From contig JASAND010028503.1 of NCBI GenBank assembly GCA_030248195.1, forward strand, positions 1-64,000: a stretch of DNA of 64,000 nucleotides. The letters run 5' to 3'. The notes beneath the pieces are model-generated. The model did not search any database. It saw only the letters and a program-made list of their open reading frames with translations, and was not told the origin of the DNA. Made by a program: the position numbers and the translations under genes. Positions 49,301 through 62,251 of the stretch are shown in pieces. Numbering within the stretch: the first letter of the stretch is position 1; the number at the start of each line of letters is the position of its first letter. The stretch is from Trissonchulus latispiculum (lineage: Eukaryota > Nematoda > Enoplea > Enoplida > Ironidae).

Positions 49301-52300
49301 TTGGACTTTGATATTTCAAAGTCATATGTCTTTTATCAAGACTCCTGCAAGGCACAGCATAGTCACTACAACCTGTGAAAGTTTTATTTTTAAACTAAAT
49401 GTAATACGGCAAAAGTGTTCACGAAAGCACTAGGAAAGCCCTGAATTAAAGAATTCAAGGATTCAAGGAAGTGGGCAATATGAAATAAACTAAGGAATTT
49501 TGCCTGCATGCAGCTCACCACTGCGCAAGAAACCCGTTAGTGTAGTCTCACACTATTTTGACCTAAAACGTCCGAGCCATTTTCAAAATTTTAAAATTTT
49601 ACTGTAAAAAACTGGCCATGGCAGGGTAGTACCTATGCACTGATAGACTCCATCCTATAGCCCTCCGGGAAGCTGAAGTCACCTATGTTTGTAGCTATGC
49701 TCCTGTCATCTAGGTCTTTGACCCAATACATAACTTGTGTTGTTATTTATTAGGAGCATGTGTTCCTGTATCATCTACTACTAGTCTCAGGGCGAGCGGA
49801 TCCTCGGTAAACTTTAAACGTAACGGAGATCCTTATCCAGGGATGGATCATTGGATTGTGGCTGCCATTCAATTGGAAGTAAAGGAATCGGAAAAGGCCC
49901 TAATCAAAACATTTGAATCTAATGTGGTTAAGCTGGAGGACAGGCTGCATCAAACCGAAATAAGAACCAGAGCCCTAGGAACAGTACTCGAAACGGGGGA
50001 ACATTGCTTGTCTGGGATTCGAGGTGCTAACGGAGGAGACTGTTGATTGCTTAACTGACTAGTTTATTTGCTTCCTCAACTCAAATAACTTTTCAGGACA
50101 ACGGCATCGGAAAATTCAGAAATCCTATATCAATGAATGTCATCGAATCGCCGGCTAGCCGAACAATTCGGCCCCTATTGTCTGTGCCTTTATGCGCCCG
50201 CATTGGATACCTCAAATATTGTCCAAGACTAACCGATTAAAATCCTTCAATGCTAACCGCGTGAAGGATCGGGAAAAGGCTATAAGCTTACACCGTCAGC
50301 ACGAATTTGCCAAGTCTCAGATAAAGGGGTACTTTGTTCTGCTGGCAAGGAACTAGTTAAGGAAAAACTGCTAGAAAATTGTAAGTAGATAAAAATTAAT
50401 GATAAATTGCTTGAACCAACCATCACATTAACTAAAGATGGCAACACAAACACGTATAAAGTTTTGGAATTACCCAACTGGATTACCGAAAAATGTGGGA
50501 ACTTTTTATTGAAAAAGCAATGGACATGTTTCTTTACATCTTTCAAAAAGTCATTAAAACACTGAACCCATATAATGGCTCTAGGAAAAGCTACATGATA
50601 AACTGGTGTTTCAAAGAGGAGGTGACTTTTGTTAAGCTGTCTGAACACATTTTATTAGTTTAACGTTGTGATACCTTCTGGGTACCTCCTTTTAGAACAC
50701 AGCTAAAATCTAGTTCAAAGTTATTGAGACGTTAAACTCTGGGAGTTGGGTACTACGTTTTGCTTTTGAAAGCACCTTTTTATTTTTCTATCACGAGACA
50801 AAACCAATTGTTTTATCTTGGTGTAGGAACTTGTCATTTTTGCAAGAATATCAAAGAATTCCTCATTTCTTAAGCTGCGCAAGGCGTTAATTTAAGCTGA
50901 GTTTATCGGTTTGAACATCCTCCTGAGACCAACATAACCCGAAGACTGATCATGTTCCAATTTCTACGTCATAGGCTGTTATCCTTAAAAATGTAGTTTT
51001 TGCGAAACCGTGACTACTGATGCAATGTAACAGGACGTTCTAGAAGTTATGGCGCATTTTTCATTTTAACATAAAGATGAAAAATTCCTCTTTTAAACTT
51101 TTTCTAAGCTTCTATTAAGTTTTGTGTAGACAATTCTGGGAAATCAAAATTGGGGTTGGTTTTATGCTATCCATAATATAGACAAACGTTCTGGGTGGGC
51201 CTTTTGTATTCTTCCGCAACATCTGAGGATGTCGTTATCATCCAAGACTAATCTTAGCTGCTGTATCATGAGATTGGACCGCTTCTTCTTTTGTAAGCTC
51301 TATGTTAACTTCATTTAATGAACGAGTAATAATGATTTAAAGCTGATATCACTGAAAAGAATCACTATGAGCTAGCCTGCTATTAATCCCAAGAAACACA
51401 TTTCTTTACAACCTTGGGCACAGCAATGTCATTCTATCATCATGCTGTTTTTATTGGTTTTGGATTCTACTATTTACCTGGGGTAAATATACCCTTTACC
51501 TGAACGTGGGCTCTGTCATGGGGTTAAACTTCACCTGGCTGTCCTCTAATATGTCGTCGAATCCTGCAACCACTGACGAATTACGTCCAACAGTTATGTG
51601 CTTTTGCTTAAAACAAAATGCAAGGCCAGCAGACTAAAATTGTTTCATGGTTAAACTTTAATGTCTACTCGTAAACTACTAAACCAAACTACTCAAAATT
51701 TAAACTAGTTAGGCAATTCATAATGTGACAGCATTTAGTGTAAAATGGGCATAGTCCGTCATCATAAAATTTGTTCTGAATCAATGAACTATGAAGCGAT
51801 CTTACACAAATTCGCATTAATTGTTAAAGGGAATTCTTCGACTCAATTCATGCAAACAAGGACTGAATCAAAGAAGGCATTAGCTATCTGTTGAGAGAAA
51901 TTCGCATCAAAATAATGAATATTTCAATTTCCAATTTAACTCTTACATTTTCAATATTGTCAACATTTCTATTTTAATCTCGCCTCAGACTTTTACAGGC
52001 TCAACTAAAATTGTTGGCTAACTTCTTCAATTTTCGGAAATGCTTATAAGGTGATTTTTGATGGTTCAATCAACACGACGTGATCCACCACTTTCAGCAA
52101 GGCTTCATTTGTGAAGAGTTAGCACTTTGCTAAATCTTTTGATTTTTAAGTGCTAGTGCATGGCACTATGAGATTGGTTTGGATTAACGAGTTTGGATTA
52201 ACACCACAGGTTTGGATTAAAGACTGCTGTTCTTTCTTCAATCTAATATCGACTTGTTTACCCAAGTGGGCACAAATAATGTTACCATTAAGTTATGTAA

Positions 52301-52317
52301 GAAATGAAATTGCCACT
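46339..52317. other. No gene confidently recognised
   Basis: An ORF at 49735-50046 has a hydrophilic, helix-prone stretch (VKLEDRLHQTEIRTRALG) after an acceptor-like TTATTAG. A + strand fragment near 50400-50520 reads as protein-like (TYKVLELPNWITEKCGNF). Both may be exons or transposon debris; neither could be extended. Confidence 0.3.
47566..47717 (+). repeat. Dispersed direct repeat, copy 2
   Basis: This is the counterpart of 41711-41867, about 5.9 kb downstream in the same orientation. It is probably an old transposon fragment. Confidence 0.6.
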
Positions 52318-52400
52318 TCAGCACCTGAGACCCGAAAAATTCGGGCCTCGGGTGGGACTCGAACCCACGACTTTCGGATTAACGCTCCCTGCAAATGAGT
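52318..52400 (-). repeat. tRNA-derived SINE fragment
   Basis: The - strand contains GTGGGTTCGAGTCCCAC, a T-arm/B-box match, followed by GAGGCCCGAATTTTTCGGG. The A-box part is degenerate, so this is not a functional tRNA. The GGCCCGAATTTTTC tail is shared with the copy at about 57872-57950. Confidence 0.6.
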
Positions 52401-55400
52401 ATTGATCAACATTAGGCTCCATGGGACTACATTGAAACTTTCGATGCTCTACTTCCTTGATATACATGTCATGTAATTAATGCAATTTTCTGCACCAAGT
52501 ATGCCTCAAAATTCACATAGTGTAAAGTCTAAGCGTTTTGTCACCCACACTTTGATGAGGAACAGCAGTTGTGAAATATACCACACATTTCCAATTATTA
52601 GCTTGCATCATTAAAAGTGCCGTTCTAAAACTAAACTAAAACTAAACTAAAAATCAATGATTTATCAAATTTTTGTATTTTTAAATCTGTCGCTTTCGAG
52701 AATTGTTGCTTTCTCTGAAATTCTTGTCACTTATTTCTTGAGCTTGAACCATGATTTATATTAACTGAATAAAAATGGCAAAAACATAATTGTCAAAGAT
52801 GGGCGCTTTCTCGCCGCACAATTTCAAAATATTTCCGCTTTTATTCGGCTCACCTTTTTCCATTGTTAAGTATCTATTATAGCGTTCTTGTAAATTCGCC
52901 GCTTGATAAAGCTAAGCGAGATACTGCGTATATGTAATTAATTCGACCATAAGCTCCCGTGCCTGTTGTTGCTTGCTGTGGACGTTTGTTGAGCAATCAG
53001 CAGAATTGAAATTTCCGCCTCCGTTGCACAGGTGAACGCTTTCCCATACAGTCAGACTGATCAGATATTAGCTCCCCTTTCACACATAACTAATGCACAT
53101 TTGATTCCAACGTTATTGTCGTTGACTGCAAACTTGTCTATTTTCTATCTATTTAATGCTGAACTGTTCCATCGCCTCATTTTGACATTTCTAAAAACTA
53201 TGGCATATATATACTAACCCCATTCACTCCTGCTGATTCCGTTCTATTTCTTCCCCCCATTTTACTTCCATCTTCCTAAATTTAACCTACACAGTTTCTT
53301 AGTTTAATATACACTTTGCTCATTACCCCGCCAATTACGTCGGGCTGCAAGCCTTTCCGGTTTAGTAGAAATGGTATACGGAACCTATACAGAAATGCAA
53401 AATAGCACCGACCGCCTTATAGGCAAAATTCGATCCAACTGCATCATTGGATCAGATCAATGCTGATCAGGTTCGTGCTGATTAGTTTCCTTGTAACTAT
53501 GCAGATATGGTAGCGTACGTTTCCGCTTCTGTGTTTGAACTTAGTTGGTTTCTGACTTCCCGTTTGTTTTGCAGTTCCCAAATTGGAGGACCAATTTTTG
53601 CCATGGCGGAGATGTGGAGCAGACCTGTAATTAAAGCTAATAGAGGAATACACAATTAAGTAAATTTCTTAAGTAAAGTGATCTGGATCTGTTAAGCATG
53701 AAAGGTTATATTTAGGTATTTTAGGTATTCACATACTTAGATTTAGGTAAATTTATGAAAACTTTTTCTTTAGTTAAATATGTCCTTGAAATTATGTTTG
53801 TTAGCTTTGACCACGTTAGGTTCTTCTTTGAGATTATTCCTTTCTGTCTCACTTTAGCTAGAAAAGTGGCCAAAACATTTATAGTTTATTTGGACTTGGA
53901 AATTTGGGCTCTTGAATTTATCAACATGCCAGAAAACAAAAAGTTCTAGAAGCTTACATACGTCAATAGAAGGTTTAGGAAAGAGAAACCAAAAGTTGAT
54001 TGCCGTAGAGGATTCTTGGAAATAAACCTGCAACTGTTTTTGGAATATAGATTAATTGCTGGGTATTTAATGATCGCTATTGTCTTACGGTAGCCAGGAA
54101 AAGGACAACTCTGTAATTGTATTCTGTTTAGTCATTTCTCGGTGCTAGTTGGTGGAAAGTCAAGTCGTGTTCGTGGATCTTGCTCCGATTCTGAACCTGT
54201 AATCAGACACAGAGACACACAGGCACACAGACTTTAATGGACTTTGTCCACTGAGTTTAGCTCTGCTACGTCGTTGGTCAACGTGCAGCCGCAACCGTAC
54301 GAGGAGTAGTCTGATAATGTGGTAATGACGAAAATGGAGGACCACCAATAATTTTCATGATAAACCATGCATGTGACAATTTCAACACCTCGACCCAATG
54401 CTATCAACATCGAAACCCGGGTAGTCGCTCACTCGGGTTAATCCATGTGTTAAATATCGTCGAGACAACCCGGATTAGCGACTTACCCCCCAATGTAAAC
54501 GTCGATAACCTCGACCGATAGAGTGCGACGACGACCCCAAAATTTATCCGAGCATAAATACGAGGACCACCAATAGTTTTCAAGAACTTTCAAGCATTTT
54601 AATACCTGTGGAGCGACAACCCAAAAATTTATCCAAAGGTTTACCCTCCCACAATCTGGTATTACCTTGCAATATTAAATCATATTATTCAGGTTAACTT
54701 GGCATTAATTGGTATGATTAATTATTTGAAACCAAGCAATTTAAATCATTCGGTGTCCTTACCCGGATTTATCAATTTGACGTACACCTAGGTTTTTGGT
54801 TATATATATATCTTATACACACATTATATATACATTTATATATATAAAGTACAGACAGTATATAAGTATATGTGTATAAATAGATACGTGTGTACCTGTA
54901 GAAAGAAATTATTTTGACGTCCCCGTTGTTACACGCATTGATGACCAAACAGGCCTGGACGGTGACACTTCGCATGGAGATAGGAGAGATCTATTTGTGA
55001 GAATGCCGATTTTTGATCATTTTTGACCACTTCCGTCGCAATGCAGGAAACGAGCACTCCGACTGTTTCAAGATAGCCATGAGGGTGTAGACCTTCTCAG
55101 ATGCTGCAAAGAGTCGGCCGTTTGCTCGATGACGGCTGTAAATTGTGTGGGTACTCCACGGCACTCTGTGGGTATGGAATATAATGGAACGGATTTACGG
55201 CATGAACAGCAGTAATCGCGCAACCAGCTGACGATTCCCGTGGAGTCTTGACAGAGCCTCTGTTTTTCAACAGTTTCACTGTTGTTTAGAACGTCAGTTA
55301 TATTGTAGCCGTCCAGAAAATTGAGGGCTCTTTCTCTGACAGATTGTCATTATCAGATGCGATTCTGATAAACCCTCTCCTCAACAGCTTGAATCTTTTT

Positions 55401-57690
55401 CCAATTAATTTGATCCTATCCATGACATCCTCTTTATATGAAACGTTTTTAACAACAACCAAACTCGGCACTACTGCCTGGCTAAAAATGATTTGGACAG
55501 CACTAGCAATTTATACTGTTACGAAGCTGGTTTGGGTTCGCTTGGGTTTTAAAGGAGCTATATTTGTAGAAATTTAGTAAAACTATAGCTACATTTTTAC
55601 ATAAGTACATAGTTTTTCATTGCTTAAGCTATTGTTATCAGTCCTCTAGACGGTTGTTATTCGTTCGAAAAATATAAGCCAGGAAATCATTCACAGGCTC
55701 ACTGCCAGACTTCTAAAACTGGTTGGAAAAATCTTTATTAATTACAAGATGCAGTGTATAAATGTATACACTGCCTATCAAAGCGACCTTATGCTAATGC
55801 TTATGCTTGTGCTATGATTATTCGTGTCCTTATATTGTTTGTCTTGATACAAAAGAAATACATGTGATCCACAGTTACTGAAAAAGACATTTTGCGACTA
55901 CATTTAAGCAAAAATATTTAAACAAGTTTAATTAAACTTAAAATACTCATTGTCCCCAGCTGTCCGTTTGTCCTTGTGCCGAAGACTTAATTGATAATTA
56001 AAAACATTTATCTTTAAACAGATGACCCACAACAATTGAACTCCTTGTCAATGAAATATCAGTATTCTGCCTATGCAAGTAATTAGAATTTTAAGTTCAG
56101 AGTCACTAACAGCCTTCAGTATTGAAACAATTTGCCATTTTAATTGCACCTTTCATAAATTCAGAAAGGAATGCAGTTATATTGAAGGTAAGAGGGGTTT
56201 AAGTTTTGTAATTTCCCGATCTTAACATACACGGTGGAAAGTAGAAGCTACGAAGAAGTCTGCTTTACTTTTTAATAAAGCTTATACTCTAGTCTGCATG
56301 GTGGAAATTTGCTGCGCAGGATTTAATTTTCCGACAGTTTTTGCTGAGCTAAGTTAAATCTTTTAACGCGTACTACGGTTAATATATTAGTACTGCACTT
56401 TTCTGCGTAGTGTAAAATTTTTGCTGCGCAGGGTAAAATTTCCTGTGTATTGAGCGAGTGGGGGGATTTTTCTAGCCTGCACACGTGCAGCTGTGCAGGC
56501 ATTGCCGTGCGTGAAATGGATAATATTTTAAAGTTCAAAGAAATTTAACTGAAAGGTTCCGGAATGGTTCGCCTCACTAGGGAATCACCGGGACAGCAAA
56601 GAACATGGAGCAATTGTTTGCATTTAGCAGATATCAATGTTAAAAGTTTTTCGTCCGTATTTTGTTGTATAATTCCACAATACCTACATATTCCACTATA
56701 AGTTAGCAAATTAATATTCATTTGAATACTAAGGGTACGGTTAAGAATTGTGTTAGTTGTAATATACAAACTGGAGTCCAAACCTCTTCCTGTCATTCAT
56801 GTTTACTCCTAAATTAAAAGCCTTCCATGAAACAGACGGTTGTCGCCCATAAAAGGCCGCTTCAGGATAAGTTGAGTTCGCCTAAACAAAACAATTAGAT
56901 ATCTAGCCAAATACATATTTTTGATGATAAACTATACAATAAACATTTCTTTTCAACAAAACAGGTGAAATTGGGCAAATTCTATATTGTTCGATTAGAA
57001 ACGAGAATGCTGTATTCAAGAAAAAGGGTGAGTGGTTCTCCAAAAAATCAGTGTATTTGACATGAACAATGAGAAATGAACATTTAAGAAAGCGCTCCAG
57101 TGAAATAGGAGGTATGCACTAAATGTACTTGATTACATGAAATATTAGCTGCCAGACGCCTGACAAAATCCGTCTAGTAGCGCGTCCGGCTCTATCCAGT
57201 GCATTTCATATGGCTTATGAATGCGATAGACAAAAGCTGACATGGGGCTTATCTATGAAACATCTATGAAACAATCTATTGGTGTCAAAGCGCATGCCAG
57301 GAGGAAGGATTATGTCAGATTACCGGGCGCCTGGCGAACCTGCAACGGGGCAATGCTGAACCGGACTAGTAGCTAGACGACGGGCTAGTAGACCGGCTCT
57401 ACCAGAATATATGACGGCAGAGTTCGTTTTGGACGCTTTGGAAGCATCGGATGCAAAAAAGAATAGGTGAAAGATGAAACTGTCAACAAATGTGATATTA
57501 ACCAAAGCTTGAATCTCAAAGAAAAGACGAAAAATAAAGCATAAAAATATCTCAAATAGGTGAAAAACAACGCAATACAAACCTCTGTCGGCAGTTCCCC
57601 AGCAATAATTAAAGACTGGCCAAATCGTTGTCTTAGGAATGGGGAAGAAAACTAGAATTAATAGAATCCGTAGTCCAACATCTGACTTTC
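52401..57690. other. No gene recognised; TA-rich tract
   Basis: TATATATA-rich simple sequence lies at about 54798-54890. The remaining short ORFs show no family signature. Confidence 0.4.
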
Positions 57691-57871
57691 AGCCCCTGGA
57701 TTATTTTTCTGTGGACTCTAAAGATGTTTCCGCACACAGGAGGGATCTGGGTGGAAAGTCTAGGTGAGCTGCTTTTCCAGCGATCAATTTAGGTTGGTGA
57801 CGTACCGAATGCATGTCCCAAACATATAACGTAGAATGAATGAATGATTTCCACACAGCAGCTCCAGAAAA

Positions 57872-57950
57872 ATTCGGGCCTGAGGTGGGGATTGAACCCA
57901 CAACCTTTGACGATCAGGCCAACGCTCTACCGACTGAGCCACATAGGCAC
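57872..57950 (-). repeat. tRNA-derived SINE head
   Basis: The - strand reads TGGCTCAGTCGGTAGAGC (A box) and GTGGGTTCAATCCCCAC (B box and T-arm). The anticodon arm does not form a normal seven-base loop, and the downstream GGCCCGAATTTTTC continues into a SINE body, so it is not called as a tRNA gene. Confidence 0.7.
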
Positions 57951-58084
57951 AATTAAACCACCATAATCAACCCAGGCTTAAGTTTCAATTCGTTTCCAAA
58001 CTGTAGTGACACTTCTACTCTATATGTCTTCGTGGCGTCGTCTCATGTCTAAGGTTAGATGATTGTCTTTGCCACAGGAGCAGT

Positions 58085-58250
58085 TAAATTTTGGTCACGA
58101 CGTTTCGCCCATGATTTCCTGTGGGCGTCCTCAGACTAGTAGCCCTTAAGAGGGTTGTTGGGATAAAAGGTCTACCGGGATTTGATTCGGGATCTAACGC
58201 GTCACACCTCTGCGTCATTTGTGAAACCACTACGCTATTTTTATGGAACA
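58085..58250 (-). repeat. SINE-like repeat with second tRNA-like segment
   Basis: The region contains ACGTTTCGCCCATGATTTCC with adjacent inverted words, and on the - strand an AGCGTAGTGGTTTCAC (A-box-like) and AATCAAATCCCGG (B-box-like) pair near 58165-58240. Confidence 0.5.
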
Positions 58251-59298
58251 ATTTTTAGTATAAGAATAGGTATAGTTCCAAGTAAGTGAAAATGGTCCCC
58301 TGATAGTGTTATTTTGATTGCACATTAACTGGATCTTAACAATTGACCTCTCTTCACGTATTTTCCAGTGCATTCCTTACACGGTAGCCACATTGCCCAG
58401 TTACTATTTTCAGTATATATTAACTGCAATTCAACTGCTTTGCTTTGAACCGGGTATGTTGCGCTCTATGATTTAAAAACTTTGAGAAAACAAATTTCCT
58501 TTTCTTTCCTTCCTTGCTTAGATGCAAACATGTAATACTCAGTGAATTGTATAGGTTTCAAACCTAAGTTAATCTGACGGCTGATAAAATTATATGTAAT
58601 ATATTATATAAAAATCTGTTAAGAAAAGTAACGTAAGGTAAACTTCCAAATCATTAGAGAAAATAAATAATATTATAATTTAGATGTGCACAACTAAACA
58701 GGAATGTTTGCAGTATATATCTAAAGGAAATACAATTTTAACAGAAACTGTTTCCTTTAGGCAAAGTCATTAGTTTAGTGAAAATTAATCATAACGCGAA
58801 AGGCAAGTGGACATTTATAGCTGTCACTTTAATGTACTGAATACAGCAGACATCGTAAGTAAAATTGAACCGCGATATTTACTCTTTATTTCGTAAAATT
58901 TAGATTTAGTTCTAAGAGGAAACAACAGATTTACTTACCACTAACGACAGCACATCACTTTCTGAATGAAAACAAACTAACACAGAAAAAATCCTTAAAT
59001 TTAAATAGACAGTAGCAGTATTTGTCTTTGCAGTTTGATGGACGTCTTTGACTTAGAAATTTTCAGGCAATGTACTTTCTTGTATTATCGATTTATGTAC
59101 TGGCTTATATCATTCGTGATTTAGATTCAACAGTGTCAAGACTATGCAAACAAGAAGGAGAACTTATTTTTCCGTGTATTTACTACGAAGGCTATAAATT
59201 AATAACACTGTGGTATTTATGTTATTGCTGTTATTAAATCTTCATAAATTATGCTATCCTTAGACGCATCTGGGGCTCTACATAAATTGTAATACACA
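58251..59298. other. No gene recognised
   Basis: AT-rich sequence. It could include the outer part of the Polinton, but no terminal repeat was found. Confidence 0.35.
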
Positions 59299-59918
59299 CC
59301 AGGGGCCAATTTCATAGAAAAACTTGCAACTTGCACTTGCACTTGAGCTTGCACTTGTACTTGAACTGCAAGTTCAAGTTGTCAGTGTTTCATAAAACTT
59401 TTCCTGCTACTTGCGGAAATAAGCTAAGCAAATTGCAAGACTTGACAACTTGTAAACGCAAGTGCAAGTTCAAGTTGGCAAGTAGCTGATCTTTACAAAA
59501 TTAAACTAAAATATTTGAAAATTCATATAAATTTCAAAAATTAAAGAAATTGTTTGAAATTCGCACTGTATTACGACAATAATCCAAAGAGTATTGTCAT
59601 AAAATTTTTCCAAAAAATATTAAAATTAAAATAAGTTATAGCAATTTTTGTTCCATTTGTTCAGTGAAAATTCACTCAACCACTTGCACCGCAAGTGCAA
59701 GTTGCAAGTGCCTGTATTGACGATTTTTATGAAACAGATTCTGTCCGCAAGTGTTAGCGGACAACTTGCAACTTGCGGACTTGTAACTTGCAGTTCAAGT
59801 GCAAGTCCGCAAGTCCCACTTGAAGGTTTATGAAACACTTTTCTTGTAACTTGCACATGCAAGTTGCAACTTACATATGCAAGTTGCAAGTTTCAAGTTT
59901 TATGAAACTGGCCCCAGG
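59299..59918. mobile_element. Foldback MITE rich in CAAGTTGCAAGT words
   Basis: The left end CCAGGGGCCAATTTCATA and the right end, inverted as CCTGGGGCCAGTTTCATA, form the terminal repeats. The interior is dominated by ACTTGCAACTTG variants on both arms. It abuts the integrase remnant on its right. Confidence 0.75.
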
Positions 59919-59919
59919 T

Positions 59920-60969
59920 GTACTACACACTACACACCCTTTACGTTGCTATGCGGAAGCTGGGATTCACTGACGTTACCATCAATGATATTAATAACTG
60001 GCTTAGCAACCAATTTGTGCAAGTTACCCATAGGAAAGTGCCCAAGCCCTTTATAAGACAAGGAATAATTTTATCCTATCGCAATATCCAATGGGAAACG
60101 GACGTCATGTTTACAAAGGGCTACAATCCAAAAACGCTGCTAGTTCTGGTAGACTGTTTTTCACGAAGGCAGCGGTTATCCCTCTAAAATCTGAATCAGC
60201 GACTAGCTTAATTTCTGGATTCAAAAAAGGCTTAAACTATATGGCGGGTAAGCCTTTTATTCTTCGAACCGACCAAGGACGAAATTTCATGTCCAGACCC
60301 TTTCAAAATTTTTAACCTCCAAATCAATTAAACACGTTATTGCACAGGGTGATGAGAAAGCTGTATTTGCTGAAAGGTTCATTCAAACATTCCGCAGAAA
60401 ACTGTTTAAATATTTAGCACAAAGTAACTTAAAATCTTATTTAAAAGTTACACCACCACTTGTTGACAGTTATAATAAAACCACTCATTGGTGTACCTCC
60501 TGTAAATGAAGTTATGACTGAAAATCGCGGAGAAATACTACATTGGTTAAGATTTGGTGTGGATACTGTTGGCCGAAAAGCTGTGAGACTTTTCTCCCAG
60601 CCGAAATTTAACATAGGCGACTTTGTAAGAATACGCAAAGCCTCAAAAGGCGCATTCCAAAAGTCAGCTAGTGAAACATTTTCACGAGAAGTTTTTAGAA
60701 TTGTAAAGATGATTCCAGATTCTGCTTTCAGGTATATGCTGGAGGATACAACTCCCTTAAAAGAGCCAATCCAAGGCTCATTTTATGATGGTGAGTTAGT
60801 GAAGGCTGAGCCCAAACTTCAAAGCCACAGACAAATAAAGTCTATTCAACGACTTGACACTCGTCCGGTAAGCTATGTAGTAAAGTTTAAATGTTTACCC
60901 GCCCATTACGATAACATAATATCCCCGAAGGGGTATAAAAACCTATCAACCACCAAAACGACTCATTAG
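59920..60969 (+). pseudogene. Polinton/Maverick integrase remnant
   Basis: A retroviral-type (rve, DDE) integrase is spread over three reading frames, with breaks near 60165, 60310 and 60480. Visible landmarks are WETDVMF (first acidic residue), LRTDQGRNF (second) and a glutamate in AERFIQTFRRKL (third), followed by a C-terminal beta-rich part (IGDFVRIRK). In Polintons this enzyme inserts the element. The frame breaks make this copy non-functional. The N-terminal zinc-binding part is not seen and the 59299-59918 element sits where it would be. Confidence 0.8.
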
Positions 60970-60986
60970 TTGAAGTAACTATCTCT

Positions 60987-62251
60987 ATGGATAGCTGTTA
61001 TATTTGGTGTCTCTCAAATTCGAAATCCGCCTTATTTACTAATACGATCGCCGAGTTCGACGTACCATTAGCCTATCCGCTCTCTCACGATAATTCTGCT
61101 TCATACGCCGTTGCAATGATTGATATCACCAAGAGTGCATAATTGCACTATTATTAAGAAGAAGAGTAAGCCACTAGAGTGCTTCTCTTCACTGCATTGG
61201 GTAACGGTGCTCTGACCACAATACGCGAATGTTCCCTCGTTGGGGGAGGGGGTCGACCAAATCGACATTGCATACCCCCCTACGTTTGGTGGGGGGGGGG
61301 GGGTAGCAGAAAAGAGGTCCCCGTTTGGTGGAGGGTAGAGCTGAGGATTACGGTAGTTTTTGTTCTATTCAACAGAGGGTCCCCGTTTGGGGGGGTGGTA
61401 GCTGAAAGAAGTCCCCGTTTGGGGGGAGGTCGCCAACAGCCAATCAGAATGAGCCCAACTTCGCCTGCTTGAGCGACCCCCCCCCCAAACGGGGACCCTT
61501 TTCAGCGACCTCCCCCCCAAACGGGGACCATTTTTGGCTCCCCCCCCCACCAAACGGGGACCACTTTCGACTACCCCCCCCCCCCCACCAAACGGAGGGG
61601 GGTGTACCTGTCGACCCCTCCACACGGTGGAACATTCGCATATTGTGGTCGGAGCACCGTTACGCAATGCCAAAAAGAGGAGCCCTCTAGTGGCTTACTC
61701 TTCTTCTAATATGTAGGACTCTTGATATCACCTTCCCACTGTGTATCAGCAACGTCTTCGAAGTCGAAAACGTAATAAAAATAAAATACGGAAATGATGA
61801 TTATTCTACAACTATTCCCCTGGAATCTTATGCGTCGGTTCAAGAAATTTTGGAAACTATCACAGCTAAAATTAACGAAACCTCCGAAATAAGCGATAAA
61901 GTGAAACTAATGTACGAATTGAGTCAGCACAAGGTAAAACTCTCTCTGGAACCAACACTATTTATAGAATTTCCAAAAAAATGGGCTGTGCTGCTTGGCG
62001 TTAGGCCTTTTAAAGAAAACACAGGGACAGCTATATCTGAGAAATCCCCCGATCTTTTGGCGGGATACCACACCCTGTTTGTTTATTCAAGCGTTGTTGA
62101 GCCATCATGTGTTGGTGACTCATTTTCTCAACTAATACAAACAGTATGCATGAATCAGTCTGATTTCAACAAAGCGGTTCTGGTGCGACTTTCAAACCCC
62201 ATATATTTGACAGTCAGAGGAAATTATATTGCTAATATCATTTTAGCTTAA
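60987..62251 (+). pseudogene. Polinton-associated protein gene split by a foldback insertion
   Basis: The gene starts at ATG 60987 and stays open to 61130, where a 593-bp foldback element interrupts it. Coding resumes at 61733 in the matching frame after the 9-bp duplication and ends at TAA 62251. The second part contains GYHTLFVYSSVVEP and similar segments that I associate with a conserved but functionally unassigned protein in cnidarian and other invertebrate Polintons. That association is from memory and not confirmed. Its place between integrase and protease fits the element. Confidence 0.6.
61131..61723. mobile_element. Foldback element inserted in the Polinton gene
   Basis: It begins AAGAGTGCATAATTG and ends with the inverse of AAGAGTCCTACATATTAGA, flanked by perfect 9-bp copies of GATATCACC (61122-61130 and 61724-61732). 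Both arms share GAAGAAGAGTAAGCCACTAG and a G-rich minisatellite of CCCCGTTTGG-type units. It belongs to the AAGAGT-ended family seen at 76, 38777 and 45290. Confidence 0.85.

Noticed and set aside
57872..57950. tRNA gene on the - strand
   Set aside because: The A and B boxes are good but the anticodon arm lacks a normal seven-base loop and the sequence runs into a SINE body shared with 52318-52400.
59299..59918. CRISPR-like array of CAAGTTGCAAGT repeats
   Set aside because: The repeats are short, irregularly spaced, occur in both orientations and lie between terminal inverted repeats; this is a foldback element in a eukaryotic genome.
61179..61716. Several ORFs on both strands within 61179-61716
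   Set aside because: All lie within the G-rich arms of the foldback insertion and are proline/glycine repeats.
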